Source: UBA1952 sp965246855
GTDB lineage: Bacteria; Bacteroidota; Bacteroidia; Chitinophagales; Chitinophagaceae
Length of the DNA: 64,000 nt
Direction of reading: 5' to 3'
Assembly (NCBI GenBank): GCA_965246855.1
Contig: CBDFFP010000005.1
Coordinates: 310,001 to 374,000, forward strand
The position numbers were made by a program, and so were the translations under genes. Positions 8,262-17,425 of this stretch are shown in pieces. Position 1 is the first letter of the stretch, and every line of letters begins with the position of its first letter. The notes beneath the pieces are model-generated. The model was given only the letters and a program-made list of their open reading frames with translations, did not search any database and was not told the DNA's origin.

Positions 8262-10653
8262 GCCCCCGCTCTTGCTTTAGCGGCAGCGTAATAAAAAACG
8301 TTGCGCCTTCGCCCTCGGTGCCCTGCGCTTCTATCTGTCCACCGTGGCGCTCCACAATCTTTTTGCACAGCGCCAGCCCGAGGCCCGTTCCTTCGTACTT
8401 GTCCTTCGAATTGAGGCGGGAAAAAGTGTCAAAAATGCGCGCAGCGTATTCCTGCGCAAAGCCGATGCCGTTGTCGGTTACGCGGATGCGCACCACAGGT
8501 TTGCCGTCCAGAACCGAATCTTCGTGGGCAATCGTGATATGGAGCTGTTCGTCGGCTTTGGCAAACTTCAGGGAATTGTTGATGAGGTTGTAGAATAGCT
8601 GGTAAATCAAGACTGGCGCACCTTCTACGGGCGGTAGTTGTTCGCAGTCAATGCGGGCATCGCGCCGCTCTATTGCTACTTCTACATCGGCTTCAATGTG
8701 GCGGATGGTTTCGCACAGGTCAATTTTCTCTACAGGCCGCTCGTCGGCGTTGAGGCTGCTGTAGGCCAACACGCCATCCACCATTTCGGTCATGCGGGCC
8801 GCGGCGCTGTTTATTTTGTCCAGAAAAAGGTATGCATCCGGCGCTGTTTCCCGGCTCACCTTTTTTTCCAGCATCCCGGCAAAGGTTTTGATTTTGCGCA
8901 ACGGTTCTTTCAGATCGTGGGAGGCGACATGGGCAAACTGTTGCAGGTCGGCGTTGGAGCGCAGCAACTCGGCAGTGCGCTCGGTTACCAATTGTTCCAA
9001 CTTTTCGGCCAGCGTGCGGAACTGGTTTTCGCTTTCCCGGATGACCGCTTCAGCGGCTTTTTGGTCGGTAATGTCGGTGTAGGTAGAAAGTACCATCGAC
9101 AGCTTTTCATCTTCACCGTGGAGCGGTGATGCAGTTGCCATCACCCATCTGGATTCGCCGTCTGACCGTCGAACGGCCTGTATAACTTTACGGCCACCCG
9201 CCTTGCCATGCAGGACAGCGTTGGCGGGCATGTCTTCCGGCCCGATTCGCTGTCCGCTTTCGTCGTAAAATGCTGTTTCCTCAAAGACCTTTTGCGCATA
9301 GTTATCCATGTTCTGCACAGAGAGCATTTCGCGGGCAGAGCCATAGCCGCTGAGGCGCGCCAAAGTGTCATTAACGAGCAGAATTTTCCCCGACGTATCG
9401 AAGAGGGAAATACCTGCCGGAACGGCGTTGAACGTTAGTTCCAACTGGTCTTTGAGGTGGCGCATTTCCGACTCGGCATGGCTGATGTCGCTGATGTCGC
9501 GTGTGGTGCCGGCAATGGCTTCCACCTCGCCTTTTTCGTTGAGAACGGGCGAGAAAATATAGTCGTAGATACGCTTGCCGAGCGTGGCGTGGGGAAAGGA
9601 AACCGTTCCGCGAATGGGCTGTTTGGTAGCGACTACCCGATCTATCTCACGGTGGTGCATCTCGGCATGCCAAGGTTCGTAGCCGTTTTCTAAAAGGCCT
9701 TTCCCGATGGCTTCGTCCCATGTTTTTCCCCACATCTGAAGCAAGGCTTTGTTGGCGTAAGTGAAGCGGTAGTGAAGGTCAAAAACGTAGATGAGGTCGG
9801 GCGTATTGTCGGCTACGGTTTCGTAGAGGCGGCGTTGCTGGTCGGTGGCTTCCTGCGCTTTTCGGATTTTCTCTTCCGCTTTTTTACGCTCGTCGATGTT
9901 GAGGCTCTGGGCGATGAATCCGTCGCCGAAACGAGTGTAGTAGTTGTCGTACCAAGAGTGTTTTTCCCCGTACTCAAAAAGGGCTTCAAAGCGTTGCGGC
10001 TCGCCGGTTTCTATCACCTTCAGGGCGCGCTGCCAGTGTTCCATGTCCTTCATGCCGGGGACTACGTCGGTGAGCAGCGTTTTAGGTCGCAGGCCGGGAT
10101 AAACATCGGCGGTCTTCGGGTTGGCGTCCAATACTTCCATGTCTTCAATCTTCCCGCTTTCATCGCGCACGGCTTGGAAATAGCCTATCTGGATTTGCCC
10201 GCTGCCATAAAGAGCCTGGAGTTGCGCGTAGGCTTTTTGCAAGGCCCGCTCGGCGGTTTTATGTTCGTGGATATCGGTAGCGGTTCCAAACCACTTTTCT
10301 CCACGGCGGTGTGCGCGGCTGAGGTGCCAGCGATAGTCGCCATTGACCATTTGAATGCGATGCTCCATGCTGTAGGTCTCGCCGGTTTTTATGGCTTTGC
10401 TCCAAGCGGCAGCGGTGCTTTCCAAATCTTCGGGATGAAGCAGCCCCACCCAGCGCCAGTGGCCGTCGGCGTCTTTGTGTGCACCGGCGTAGTTATACAC
10501 CTGCTGGTTGTAGTAGGTAACCTGCCCGTCCTTGTCGGCTATCCAGACAAGCTGTGGCATGGCATCGGCCAGCTCCCCAAGTTCGGCAGTGCTTTCGGTC
10601 AGTTTACGCAGATTATCGGAGGCAGCAGGGTCTGTTTGGCGGGTTGGGTTCAT
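8254..10653 (-). CDS. Multi-PAS sensor histidine kinase
   Basis: This soluble 799-residue kinase has no membrane span. Four PAS-type modules are visible: about 25-140 (PQLVWIADKDGQVTYYN), 145-260, 275-390 (TPDLIYVFDLHYRFTYANK) and 400-540 (VPAGISLFDTSGKILLVND). Several end in PAC-like DIxxxKxAE signatures. A helical linker leads to a HisKA domain with ASHDLKEPLRK, where the phosphorylated His is residue 579. A HATPase_c domain follows, with N (FYNLINNSLKFA), DNGIGF and GTGLGLAL boxes. Such hybrid-free kinases usually phosphorylate a separate response regulator, and none is encoded nearby, so the partner is unknown. The stop codon lies inside a short repeated motif (GTTCCTACACC) that follows an imperfect palindrome at 8233-8252. 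Confidence 0.93.
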   Translation of the reverse strand: MNPTRQTDPAASDNLRKLTESTAELGELADAMPQLVWIADKDGQVTYYNQQVYNYAGAHKDADGHWRWVGLLHPEDLESTAAAWSKAIKTGETYSMEHRIQMVNGDYRWHLSRAHRRGEKWFGTATDIHEHKTAERALQKAYAQLQALYGSGQIQIGYFQAVRDESGKIEDMEVLDANPKTADVYPGLRPKTLLTDVVPGMKDMEHWQRALKVIETGEPQRFEALFEYGEKHSWYDNYYTRFGDGFIAQSLNIDERKKAEEKIRKAQEATDQQRRLYETVADNTPDLIYVFDLHYRFTYANKALLQMWGKTWDEAIGKGLLENGYEPWHAEMHHREIDRVVATKQPIRGTVSFPHATLGKRIYDYIFSPVLNEKGEVEAIAGTTRDISDISHAESEMRHLKDQLELTFNAVPAGISLFDTSGKILLVNDTLARLSGYGSAREMLSVQNMDNYAQKVFEETAFYDESGQRIGPEDMPANAVLHGKAGGRKVIQAVRRSDGESRWVMATASPLHGEDEKLSMVLSTYTDITDQKAAEAVIRESENQFRTLAEKLEQLVTERTAELLRSNADLQQFAHVASHDLKEPLRKIKTFAGMLEKKVSRETAPDAYLFLDKINSAAARMTEMVDGVLAYSSLNADERPVEKIDLCETIRHIEADVEVAIERRDARIDCEQLPPVEGAPVLIYQLFYNLINNSLKFAKADEQLHITIAHEDSVLDGKPVVRIRVTDNGIGFAQEYAARIFDTFSRLNSKDKYEGTGLGLALCKKIVERHGGQIEAQGTEGEGATFFITLPLKQERGQV

Positions 10654-10784
10654 AACTTCTCAATAAAGAAAAGGGATGGATTTCGCGGTGCGGAAAAAGG
10701 CTCTAAAGTTCGCTAAAAATGTATGAAGCCGGGCCTTATGTTGTTTTTGCGTTGCTTGGAAACCCAAGTAGTTAAACGCGCTAA

Positions 10785-10850
10785 TTGCAACACAGAATCT
10801 TCTCAAAAAACCGTATTTCTACGCTTTTTTAAGAAGATTCTGTGTTGCAA
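10785..10850. repeat. Perfect 19-bp inverted repeat with A6/T6 inner arm
   Basis: TTGCAACACAGAATCTTCT (10785-10803) is repeated in perfect inversion at 10832-10850. After one mismatch the stem continues with A6 (10805-10810) against T6 (10825-10830). The rest of 10654-11222 shows no convincing gene. The hairpin could be a terminator-like structure or the remnant of a small mobile element. Confidence 0.7.
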
Positions 10851-11222
10851 GATTTGTACCGCGAACGGCACATCGGTTTGGAGAAGGGTGCTGACGCAAA
10901 AAATTCTTTGAAGGTCGGGGTGGCCCGGGAACACGCTTCAATCCCGTCAACTCGAAAACATCAGCATTACCATCAGCGAAGTTCCCGTTTATCCGCTCAA
11001 TGCCCTGATTCTGGATCAAAAGTCATCTGGTCGCCGTGCCACGTATGACGGAAGGCGACTGGATGAAAGCCTCCTGCACACGCTTTACACGCGCCGAGCG
11101 GATGGCGGGTTGGGATACAATTGTGAAAAATACTTTTACCTAAACCAGCAAGCATTTACGTATATGGAAATAAGTTTGCTGTTTCCGGTATTAAGTACGC
11201 ATTAAGCCCTTGTAAACAGCCC

Positions 11223-11251
11223 TTTTGGGGGGTTTGATGGCTTTAATTTTG
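11223..11251 (+). promoter_or_regulatory. Candidate Bacteroidetes promoter for the T9SS protein
   Basis: TTTTG at 11223-11227 and TAATTTTG at 11244-11251 match the phylum's -33 and -7 (TAnnTTTG) elements with a 16-bp spacer. This predicts a start of transcription about 20 bases before the chosen ATG at 11279. Confidence 0.45.
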
Positions 11252-11278
11252 CAACCGAAAACAAGAACCCTCTATTTT

Positions 11279-14200
11279 ATGAAAACGAAACTTTACGCGT
11301 TAGCCTTCCTTTTGGCATCTTTACCCTTCGCAGGCAAGGCCCAGATTAGTCTTACCAATGCAAGTCCTACGGCCACGCAGAACTTTGATGCAATGGGCAG
11401 CACCCTTAACCTGCCCACCAACTGGCGGGTGAATGCAAACGGCGCCGCCGCCAATTACAGAACTGGAAGCACTGCTGTTACGCAGCAAGCATCCTCTGGC
11501 TCGCCAACCGCTGGAGGGACTTACAACTTTGGCTCCAGCACAAGCGAACGCGCAGTCGGCGCAATGACTTCTGGCTCCTATGCCAGCCCAAATAACTATA
11601 TCGCTTATTTCCAGAATGGTGGAACAACGGCTATCACCGGGCTATCAGTGAGCTACAACGGCGAGCGCTACCGCATCAACACAGCGGCGGCTTCCATTCA
11701 ATTCTTCTATTCACTGGACAGCACGACTTGGAATGCCGTTACGGCGGGTGATATTGCCACGACCAGTTTCGCAACCGGCTCTAACAGCTACACTTTTGGT
11801 ACGCCGCTTAGTGTGAGCAAAAGCGGTATTGCCATTTCTTCTCTCAACATTCCGGCAAGCGGAATCTTTTACCTGCGTTGGAACCTGAACACCACTGGCT
11901 CCAACTCGCAAGGCATCGCCATTGATGATATATCGGTAACAGCTACTTTCGCCACTGGTTGCACGGGGCCAACAACGGCGGCTACCAGCTATTCCACCAC
12001 TAACCTTGCTACCACCAGCGCCACACTGGGCTGGACGAGCGGCAATGGTACCAACCGCGTTGCTTTCCTGAAAGCAGGTTCTTTCACTTCTGCCGTTCCT
12101 TCTACCAACACAACCTACACGGCCAGCAGCGATTTTACTTCTGCTACCAGCACCGCATTCGACGGCGGCAAAACGGTGTACAATTCCAGCAGCAATTCCA
12201 TAGGCGTTACCAACCTGACGCCCAACACGCTCTACAACGCGAAGGTGTTTGAATATCTCGGTGCGGCGGGTGCGGAATGCTATCTCAGCACAGCGCTCTC
12301 CGGCTCTTTCACTACCCTTTCCAACGCAGCAACCACCACGGCAGCCACGGCCCTTTCCGCTTCTGGCTTTACGGCCAACTGGACGGCCCCAAGCGGAAAC
12401 GGCGCAGCGACTTTTACCTACACCTTAGAAGTAGCCACCGATACGGGATTTACCAGTATCGTTAGTACCACGAACAGCATAGCTTCCGGTACGACCTCGC
12501 AGGCGGTGGCGGGGCTGAGTGCCTTCACTACTTATTACTATCGGGTGCGGGCGGTGAATGCGGGAGGAAGCTCCGCGAATTCTAACAGAACTTCTGTTAC
12601 TACCTACGCCGCTGCACCGCCCACGCCCACGGCTGCCGCCAACCCGGCCTGCGTCTCTACGACGCTGAACGCTTATACCGGCGGACAAAGCAGCACCTAT
12701 TACTGGCAGGGAACCAACGCTTCTGGCACCAGCTTTTCCAACCCGGCAACAGCTACTTATCCGGTAACGGCTACAGGAACGTATTATGTGCGCGCCTATG
12801 ACAATATCAACATGCTGTGGTCTGCGGCAAGCAGCCTTTTGGTAACCGTCTATAACGCGCCCACCATCACCACGCAGCCTTCACCGGCAAACGTGAGCGC
12901 AGGCAGCACGGCGACCTTTACCGTAACGGCCACCGACGCAGGCAGCTATCAGTGGCAGGCCGACACCACAGGCGGCGGCTTTGTAAACCTCCCTAACGGC
13001 GGGGCCTATTCCGGCGCAACATCGGCCACGCTCAGCATTGCCAATACGACTATAGCTATGAGTGGCTACCGCTTCCGGGTGGTTGTGGGCGCTACCAGCC
13101 CCTGCACGGGTTCGGTAACTTCCAGCCCGGCAGATACGCTCACCGTTAGCCGCGCATCTGCTGCAACGGATTATTTCCGAAGCCGGGTTACGAGTGGCGC
13201 TTACAGCAGCACCGGAACGTGGGAAAGCTCTGCCGACAGCATTACTTGGGGCAACGCCTCCTCCGTTCCGACGAATGCAGCCCGCTCGGTTACGATTAAA
13301 AGCACCGACTCGGTAGCGGTAACGGCAGCCGGAACCGCCGCGCACTTGTATCTCTATGGAAAGATGACCTTCACAGGCAACAACGTCCTCACCGTGGCCG
13401 ACAGCAGCGGCTACGATATGGTTCTGTTTAACGGCAGCACCCTCACGGGCGGAACTGCTGCGGGTGGATTTATTACTCTGGGCAGCGGCGCTACAGCATT
13501 TGCCCGCACAGGTTCGCGCATTGTGAACAGCATCAACGCCAACCTGCAGGCTTCGGCGGTATCTACCTCTTATTTCTGGGAGACGGGTGCGGTTGCGGAG
13601 TTCTCGGGAATTCTTTCCTTCTCCACCAGCAACATTATCTACTTCCCCACTGCCGACGTCAACACCACACCTATCTTCCTGGTAAGTGCATCGGTGAACC
13701 TCAATGTGGGCGCTACGGCCAACACCACCGTCAACGGCCTTTTCCAGATAGGCTCGGGCGGCAGTGTTACCTGGGGAAACGCGGGCAGCAAAATCTTCCG
13801 CGACGGCATTCTGAATAACGGAACCTTTACCGCCAACGGCAGCTCCGGCTCTATTGCGATTAGTGGAACCACAGCCACGCTTGGCGGCACGGGAACCTTC
13901 TCGCTGGCCAATGCCACAGGCATCGTTATCAACACGGGGGCTGTTGCTACGCTTACTTCCAACATCACCGTAAATACCTCAGCTACCAGCACCCTTACCG
14001 TGAACGGCACGCTGAACACCAACAACTTTGTCGTTTCCGGTTCAACGCGCTTCGCCACTGCCGCCGCCAGCACCCTCAGTGTTACCGACGCCAGCGGCGT
14101 TGCGGCCACGGCTACCACCGGCAATATCCAAACCACCGGCACGCGCACCTACAACACAGCGGCTACCTATACCTACCAAGGCACGGCGGCGCAGACAAGC

Positions 14201-15364
14201 GGCGACGGATTGCCTACGACCGTAGCCGGACTCACCATCAACAACGCTACCGGAGGACTGACCCTGGACCGGGCCACAACGGTAACCACCCTGCTGACCC
14301 TGACCAACGGCAACATCACCACCACTTCTACCAACCTGCTGACGCTGGCTTCCGGCGCTTCGGTTTCCGGCGCAAGTGCGCTTTCTTATATCGATGGCCC
14401 GCTGCGCAGAAACACCGCCGCCGCCACGGCCTTCGCTTTCCCTATTGGCAAGAACGGCGTGTATGCGCCCGCAGCCGTGACGCCAGTGGATGTTACCCCA
14501 AGCAACTACACGGCAGAACATTTCAACGGCACAGAAGTATCGCCGGGCCGCAGCGATAAAGACACGCCTACCCTGCGCTATGTTTCGGCCAATGCCTATT
14601 ACGACATCAGCCGGGGCGCGGGTGTAAATGCCACGGTTACACTTTCCTACAACGAAGCGAACCAGGTGACCGACCTCTCCTCCCTCGTCGTTGCCCACTA
14701 CACGGGCGGACGGTGGATTTCGGAAGGTGGCACAGCAAGCGGCACAACGACTTCAGGCACGGTCACGTCTAATATTGTTTCCACGTTCTCGCCTTTTGCT
14801 ATCGGTTCTGGCTCCGCCAGTCAGCCCCTGCCCATCCGGCTTCTGTCTTTTGAGGGACGGAAAGAAGGCAGCGCAGCCCGCCTGAACTGGACGCTGGGCA
14901 CGACAGACGGCGGCGAAAGCATTGTGGTGGAGCGCAGCGCGGACGGAAAGACTTTCTCTTCCATCCACCGGAAGGAAGTAGCGCAAAACGCGCATCTTTC
15001 TCAAAGCTTCATCGACCCTAAACCGCTGACGGGAGCCAACTATTACCGCCTGCGCATCATTGGTATCAACGGCGAAGAATCGTTTAGCAGAACACTGCTC
15101 GTGAGCTTTGGCGGAACAGCGGTGGAAGGCATCAAAACTTATCCCAACCCGGCGCGCGACGTGCTGACGCTGGAATGGACGAACACGGAAATGCCTGCTT
15201 TGGTGACTTTGCACAACAGCGCGGGCCAATTGGTGTGGACGGAGCGCGTCGTGAGTGGCAATGTGCTTTCCGTTCCGGTGGAGAAATTAACGCCGGGCGT
15301 TTATTGGATTACGCTGGAGCAGAACGGAAATGTGGAGCGGAAGAAGGTAGTGGTGGGACGGTAG
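11279..15364 (+). CDS. Large T9SS-secreted beta-rich surface protein
   Basis: The start at 11279 is chosen because it gives a signal peptide (MKTKLYALAFLLASLPFAGK, then AQ). The open frame extends further upstream only through a TTG. The 1361-residue mature region is Thr/Ser/Ala/Gly rich. It has a lectin-like N-terminal region to about 220 (NFDAMGS... IAIDDISVTATF), fibronectin-III-like domains at about 225-460 (GLSAFTTYYYRVRAVNAGG), an Ig-like region at about 535-630 (ITTQPSPANVSAGSTATF), and many short beta repeats to about 1060. The last 75 residues are a type A T9SS sorting domain (KTYPNPARDVLTLEW, GVYWITLEQ). It is likely exported by T9SS and anchored or released at the surface. A terminator follows at 15386. 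Confidence 0.85.
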   Translation: MKTKLYALAFLLASLPFAGKAQISLTNASPTATQNFDAMGSTLNLPTNWRVNANGAAANYRTGSTAVTQQASSGSPTAGGTYNFGSSTSERAVGAMTSGSYASPNNYIAYFQNGGTTAITGLSVSYNGERYRINTAAASIQFFYSLDSTTWNAVTAGDIATTSFATGSNSYTFGTPLSVSKSGIAISSLNIPASGIFYLRWNLNTTGSNSQGIAIDDISVTATFATGCTGPTTAATSYSTTNLATTSATLGWTSGNGTNRVAFLKAGSFTSAVPSTNTTYTASSDFTSATSTAFDGGKTVYNSSSNSIGVTNLTPNTLYNAKVFEYLGAAGAECYLSTALSGSFTTLSNAATTTAATALSASGFTANWTAPSGNGAATFTYTLEVATDTGFTSIVSTTNSIASGTTSQAVAGLSAFTTYYYRVRAVNAGGSSANSNRTSVTTYAAAPPTPTAAANPACVSTTLNAYTGGQSSTYYWQGTNASGTSFSNPATATYPVTATGTYYVRAYDNINMLWSAASSLLVTVYNAPTITTQPSPANVSAGSTATFTVTATDAGSYQWQADTTGGGFVNLPNGGAYSGATSATLSIANTTIAMSGYRFRVVVGATSPCTGSVTSSPADTLTVSRASAATDYFRSRVTSGAYSSTGTWESSADSITWGNASSVPTNAARSVTIKSTDSVAVTAAGTAAHLYLYGKMTFTGNNVLTVADSSGYDMVLFNGSTLTGGTAAGGFITLGSGATAFARTGSRIVNSINANLQASAVSTSYFWETGAVAEFSGILSFSTSNIIYFPTADVNTTPIFLVSASVNLNVGATANTTVNGLFQIGSGGSVTWGNAGSKIFRDGILNNGTFTANGSSGSIAISGTTATLGGTGTFSLANATGIVINTGAVATLTSNITVNTSATSTLTVNGTLNTNNFVVSGSTRFATAAASTLSVTDASGVAATATTGNIQTTGTRTYNTAATYTYQGTAAQTSGDGLPTTVAGLTINNATGGLTLDRATTVTTLLTLTNGNITTTSTNLLTLASGASVSGASALSYIDGPLRRNTAAATAFAFPIGKNGVYAPAAVTPVDVTPSNYTAEHFNGTEVSPGRSDKDTPTLRYVSANAYYDISRGAGVNATVTLSYNEANQVTDLSSLVVAHYTGGRWISEGGTASGTTTSGTVTSNIVSTFSPFAIGSGSASQPLPIRLLSFEGRKEGSAARLNWTLGTTDGGESIVVERSADGKTFSSIHRKEVAQNAHLSQSFIDPKPLTGANYYRLRIIGINGEESFSRTLLVSFGGTAVEGIKTYPNPARDVLTLEWTNTEMPALVTLHNSAGQLVWTERVVSGNVLSVPVEKLTPGVYWITLEQNGNVERKKVVVGR

Positions 15365-15385
15365 GTTTTATTTCTCTTTTAAAAG

Positions 15386-15417
15386 AAAACGCTTCCTCTT
15401 ACGGGGAAGCGTTTTTT
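15386..15417 (+). terminator. Terminator of the T9SS protein gene
   Basis: AAAACGCTTCC pairs with GGGAAGCGTTTT across a short loop and ends in T6, 22 bases after the stop at 15364. Confidence 0.8.
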
Positions 15418-15440
15418 ATTCTGGGAAGAGATAACACGTT

Positions 15441-15545
15441 CTTTAGGCTACTAATTGCCACGCCCTTTAAGCACTAATTGCCACGCCCTTTAGGGCGTGG
15501 TGGGAGGTTTCAAAACACAGCGGAGGGCTTTAGCCCTTTAGCGCC
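15441..15545. repeat. Left REP-like palindrome cluster of the RAYT locus
   Basis: It holds two 23-24-bp near-direct units containing CTAATTGCCACGCC, then a perfect 20-bp palindrome CCACGCCCTTTAGGGCGTGG (15481-15500), then a 26-bp block at 15520-15545. The block reappears in exact inversion at 16000-16025 on the other side of the transposase gene. Confidence 0.85.
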
Positions 15546-15969
15546 TTTCATCAAACCCATATTTTCTCATCAGCTCCTCATACTCTTGGTCAAAAGTTTT
15601 GTGCGCATGATGCGCTTCTTGATTGTCGATGTAGGCATACACTTCTCCAAACTCCTTTCCACTCACCGACACGGCAAAATACTCATCCTGCCACTCCAGC
15701 TTTTCGGAAAGTTGGAGGTTCCGATTTGCCCAATAAGAAGATTCGCCTTTAAGAAGCTGCGCAAGGGTTTCCGTGTTTTGGTGGCTGTCGTAGGAAACCA
15801 GCACATGTAAATGGTCCAGATCCCCATTAACATTCAGGACATGAATGCCTTTTGCTTTGGCGTTCTCGCGGATGTGGTCGCAGAGCGCATCTTTGGCCGC
15901 TTTGTGGAGCAGCGACTTGCGGTTTTTTACAGACCACACAAAGTGGACGATGATTTTGAGGAACGGCAT
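15538..15969 (-). CDS. REP-associated tyrosine transposase (Y1/HUH)
   Basis: This 143-residue protein of the IS200/IS605-like Y1 transposase fold begins IIVHFVWSVKNRK, as is typical for the family. The metal-binding HUH motif is HLH in DHLHVLV at about residue 53, and the nucleophile Tyr is in VYAYIDNQEAHH near residue 112. The gene is enclosed by mirrored palindromic units. That is the arrangement of RAYT/REP loci, in which the enzyme nicks single-stranded palindromes, rather than a classical IS with its own simple ends. The C-terminal ELMRKYGFDERR tail is intact, so the enzyme may be active. Confidence 0.88.
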   Translation of the reverse strand: MPFLKIIVHFVWSVKNRKSLLHKAAKDALCDHIRENAKAKGIHVLNVNGDLDHLHVLVSYDSHQNTETLAQLLKGESSYWANRNLQLSEKLEWQDEYFAVSVSGKEFGEVYAYIDNQEAHHAHKTFDQEYEELMRKYGFDERR

Positions 15970-15999
15970 GGTTGCGGAGGATAGATTTTAGAGAAAGGA

Positions 16000-16115
16000 G
16001 GCGCTAAAGGGCTAAAGCCCTCCGCTGTGAGTTGTGCTATTCTTCCACGCCCTAAAGGGCGTGGCAACTAGTTCCTAAAGGGCGTGGCAATTAGTACCTA
16101 AAGGGCGCGGCAATG
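16000..16115. repeat. Right REP-like palindrome cluster of the RAYT locus
   Basis: It starts with the exact inverse (16000-16025) of the 26-bp block at 15520-15545. The palindrome CCACGCCCTAAAGGGCGTGG (16045-16064) and two to three 23-bp units with GGCGTGGCAAYTAGT follow. The order mirrors the left cluster. Confidence 0.85.
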
Positions 16116-16128
16116 AATTTCCCTCCCC

Positions 16129-17025
16129 TTATGCCTTCACCAGCACCACATCCACCTTTGCGGTTTCGCCCGCGTTCACCACCGCCGTAAAAGGCTGCGG
16201 CACATAACCGCCCTTTTCCACCTTGCCATTGTAACTGCCGGGGGCCATGTTCTGCACATAACAGATGCCCTTCGGCCCGGTGCGCTTTGCCTTCGGCAAG
16301 CCTCCCATATTCACCATCGCGTCCGGCACGGGGAGGCCCTGTGCATCCTTCACCGTAAAAGTGATGGCGCGGGTGCGGGTAGGCGCGTCGTCTATGGCGC
16401 GGGCAAAGAAATACTGCTGATAAAAGTCGGGGCCTGTTGTCTGGAACAGCACCATCTGCGCATCCATCGTGTCCAGAAAGTCAGCAGCCGTTGTGACAAG
16501 GCGGGCGATGCCGTCCGTGCCGCCTTTCCTATCTTCAATCGTAACCTTTGGCCTTCCAATCCAGCCGCTGTATTGGTTCGCCGAAGTCTGCAAGCCCGCA
16601 ATGCTGGCAGCCGTTACGTTATAAGGCCCCAGGTTGGCCACATTCGCCGTTGCCAAGGCCACAATGCGCCCCGCTTCGCCCACAATAGAGCGGTCGCTCA
16701 TCTGGCGTAAATCAGAAGGAGCAAGGTGCGCGTTCTTGCGCAGGATAAGGTCTTTTATCGTGGCCGCATAGGCTTCCACGCCGCCCGCAATGGTTAGAAG
16801 TTGCGTTTCCAGCACAGTGCGCAGGGCTTCTTTGGTAAGGGTTACGCCTGTGCTCTTCTGGCCTTGCTGGGCCTGCGCCTGCGGCAGGAGGTTCATCACG
16901 TCCGTAATCAGCTTCATAAAAGGAACCTTAAAGGACGGCGTGTTGTTCCAGACAGCCGTGTATCGGTTACAGACCAGAATCAAGGTGCTCACCATCTTGA
17001 AGAAGGCGTTTTGGTTGGCATTCAT
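16129..17025 (-). CDS. Bacteroidetes protein with carboxypeptidase-regulatory-like C-terminus
   Basis: This 298-residue protein has no signal peptide. The N-terminal about 200 residues are mostly helical and not assigned to a named family. The last about 85 (ITFTVKDAQGLPVPDAMVNM onward, ending VDVVLVKA) form a beta-sandwich of the carboxypeptidase regulatory (CarboxypepD_reg-like) type, with the G-x-P-V-P-x-A-x-V and G-x-Y signatures. The function is unknown. A 21-bp tandem array (17188-17411) lies upstream of its start, as another such array does at the protein encoded at 45872. Confidence 0.7.
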   Translation of the reverse strand: MNANQNAFFKMVSTLILVCNRYTAVWNNTPSFKVPFMKLITDVMNLLPQAQAQQGQKSTGVTLTKEALRTVLETQLLTIAGGVEAYAATIKDLILRKNAHLAPSDLRQMSDRSIVGEAGRIVALATANVANLGPYNVTAASIAGLQTSANQYSGWIGRPKVTIEDRKGGTDGIARLVTTAADFLDTMDAQMVLFQTTGPDFYQQYFFARAIDDAPTRTRAITFTVKDAQGLPVPDAMVNMGGLPKAKRTGPKGICYVQNMAPGSYNGKVEKGGYVPQPFTAVVNAGETAKVDVVLVKA

Positions 17026-17187
17026 CGGGAGATTTTTTTAAGAAGGGGTGAAAGAAGAGGTAAACGTACAAAAGGGAGCTTTTATTTTATAATCCTGCAC
17101 AAAAAAATTTTTAGCTGGCTGCCTTCCTGTGCTGTTTGTTTTAGGAACAGGCATTTATGGAGCATCCATCAGCGTTCCTGCCTTCCC

Positions 17188-17411
17188 CATTGACGTTCCT
17201 GGTCTCCTCATTGACGTTCCTGCTCCTCCCATTGACGTTCCTGCTCCTCCCATTGACGTTCCTGCTCCTCCCATTGACGTTCCTGGTCTCCTCATTGACG
17301 TTCCTGGTCTTCCCATTGACGTTCCTGCTCCTGCCATTGACGTTCCTGGTCTTCCCATTGGCATTTATGGTCTCCTCATTGACGTTCCTGGTCTCCTCAT
17401 TGGCATTCATG
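17188..17411. repeat. 21-bp tandem array, 11 units, 14 conserved + 7 variable
   Basis: Units start at 17188 and then every 21 bases to 17398 without any indel. Each has a conserved core CATTGACGTTCCTG and a pyrimidine-rich variable heptamer (GTCTCCT, CTCCTCC, GTCTTCC, CTCCTGC). Two units carry a diverged core (CATTGGCATTTATG and CATTGGCATTCATG). More degenerate units precede from about 17150. Several frames on both strands stay open (heptapeptide IDVPAPP on plus, RNVNGRS on minus), so the open frames do not show that the array is coding. Confidence 0.9.
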
Positions 17412-17425
17412 CCTTTCAGGAAAAC

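Noticed and set aside
8123..8368. Minus-strand frame ending VGPAGLEPATY
   Set aside because: This peptide arises from reading tRNA sequence and is a well-known misannotation; the DNA is a tRNA fragment.
9772..10716. Plus-strand open frame of 314 codons opposite the histidine kinase
   Set aside because: It mirrors the PAS region of a clearly recognised kinase and shows no family features.
10909..11204. About 98 open codons on the plus strand, containing ISITISEVPVYPLNALILDQ
   Set aside because: It has no start codon, matches no family I recognise, and adjoins a frame shift; it may be a gene remnant, but the evidence is too weak.
17188..17411. CRISPR array
   Set aside because: The conserved part is 14 bp and the variable part 7 bp, too short for repeats and spacers, and there are no cas genes in the window.
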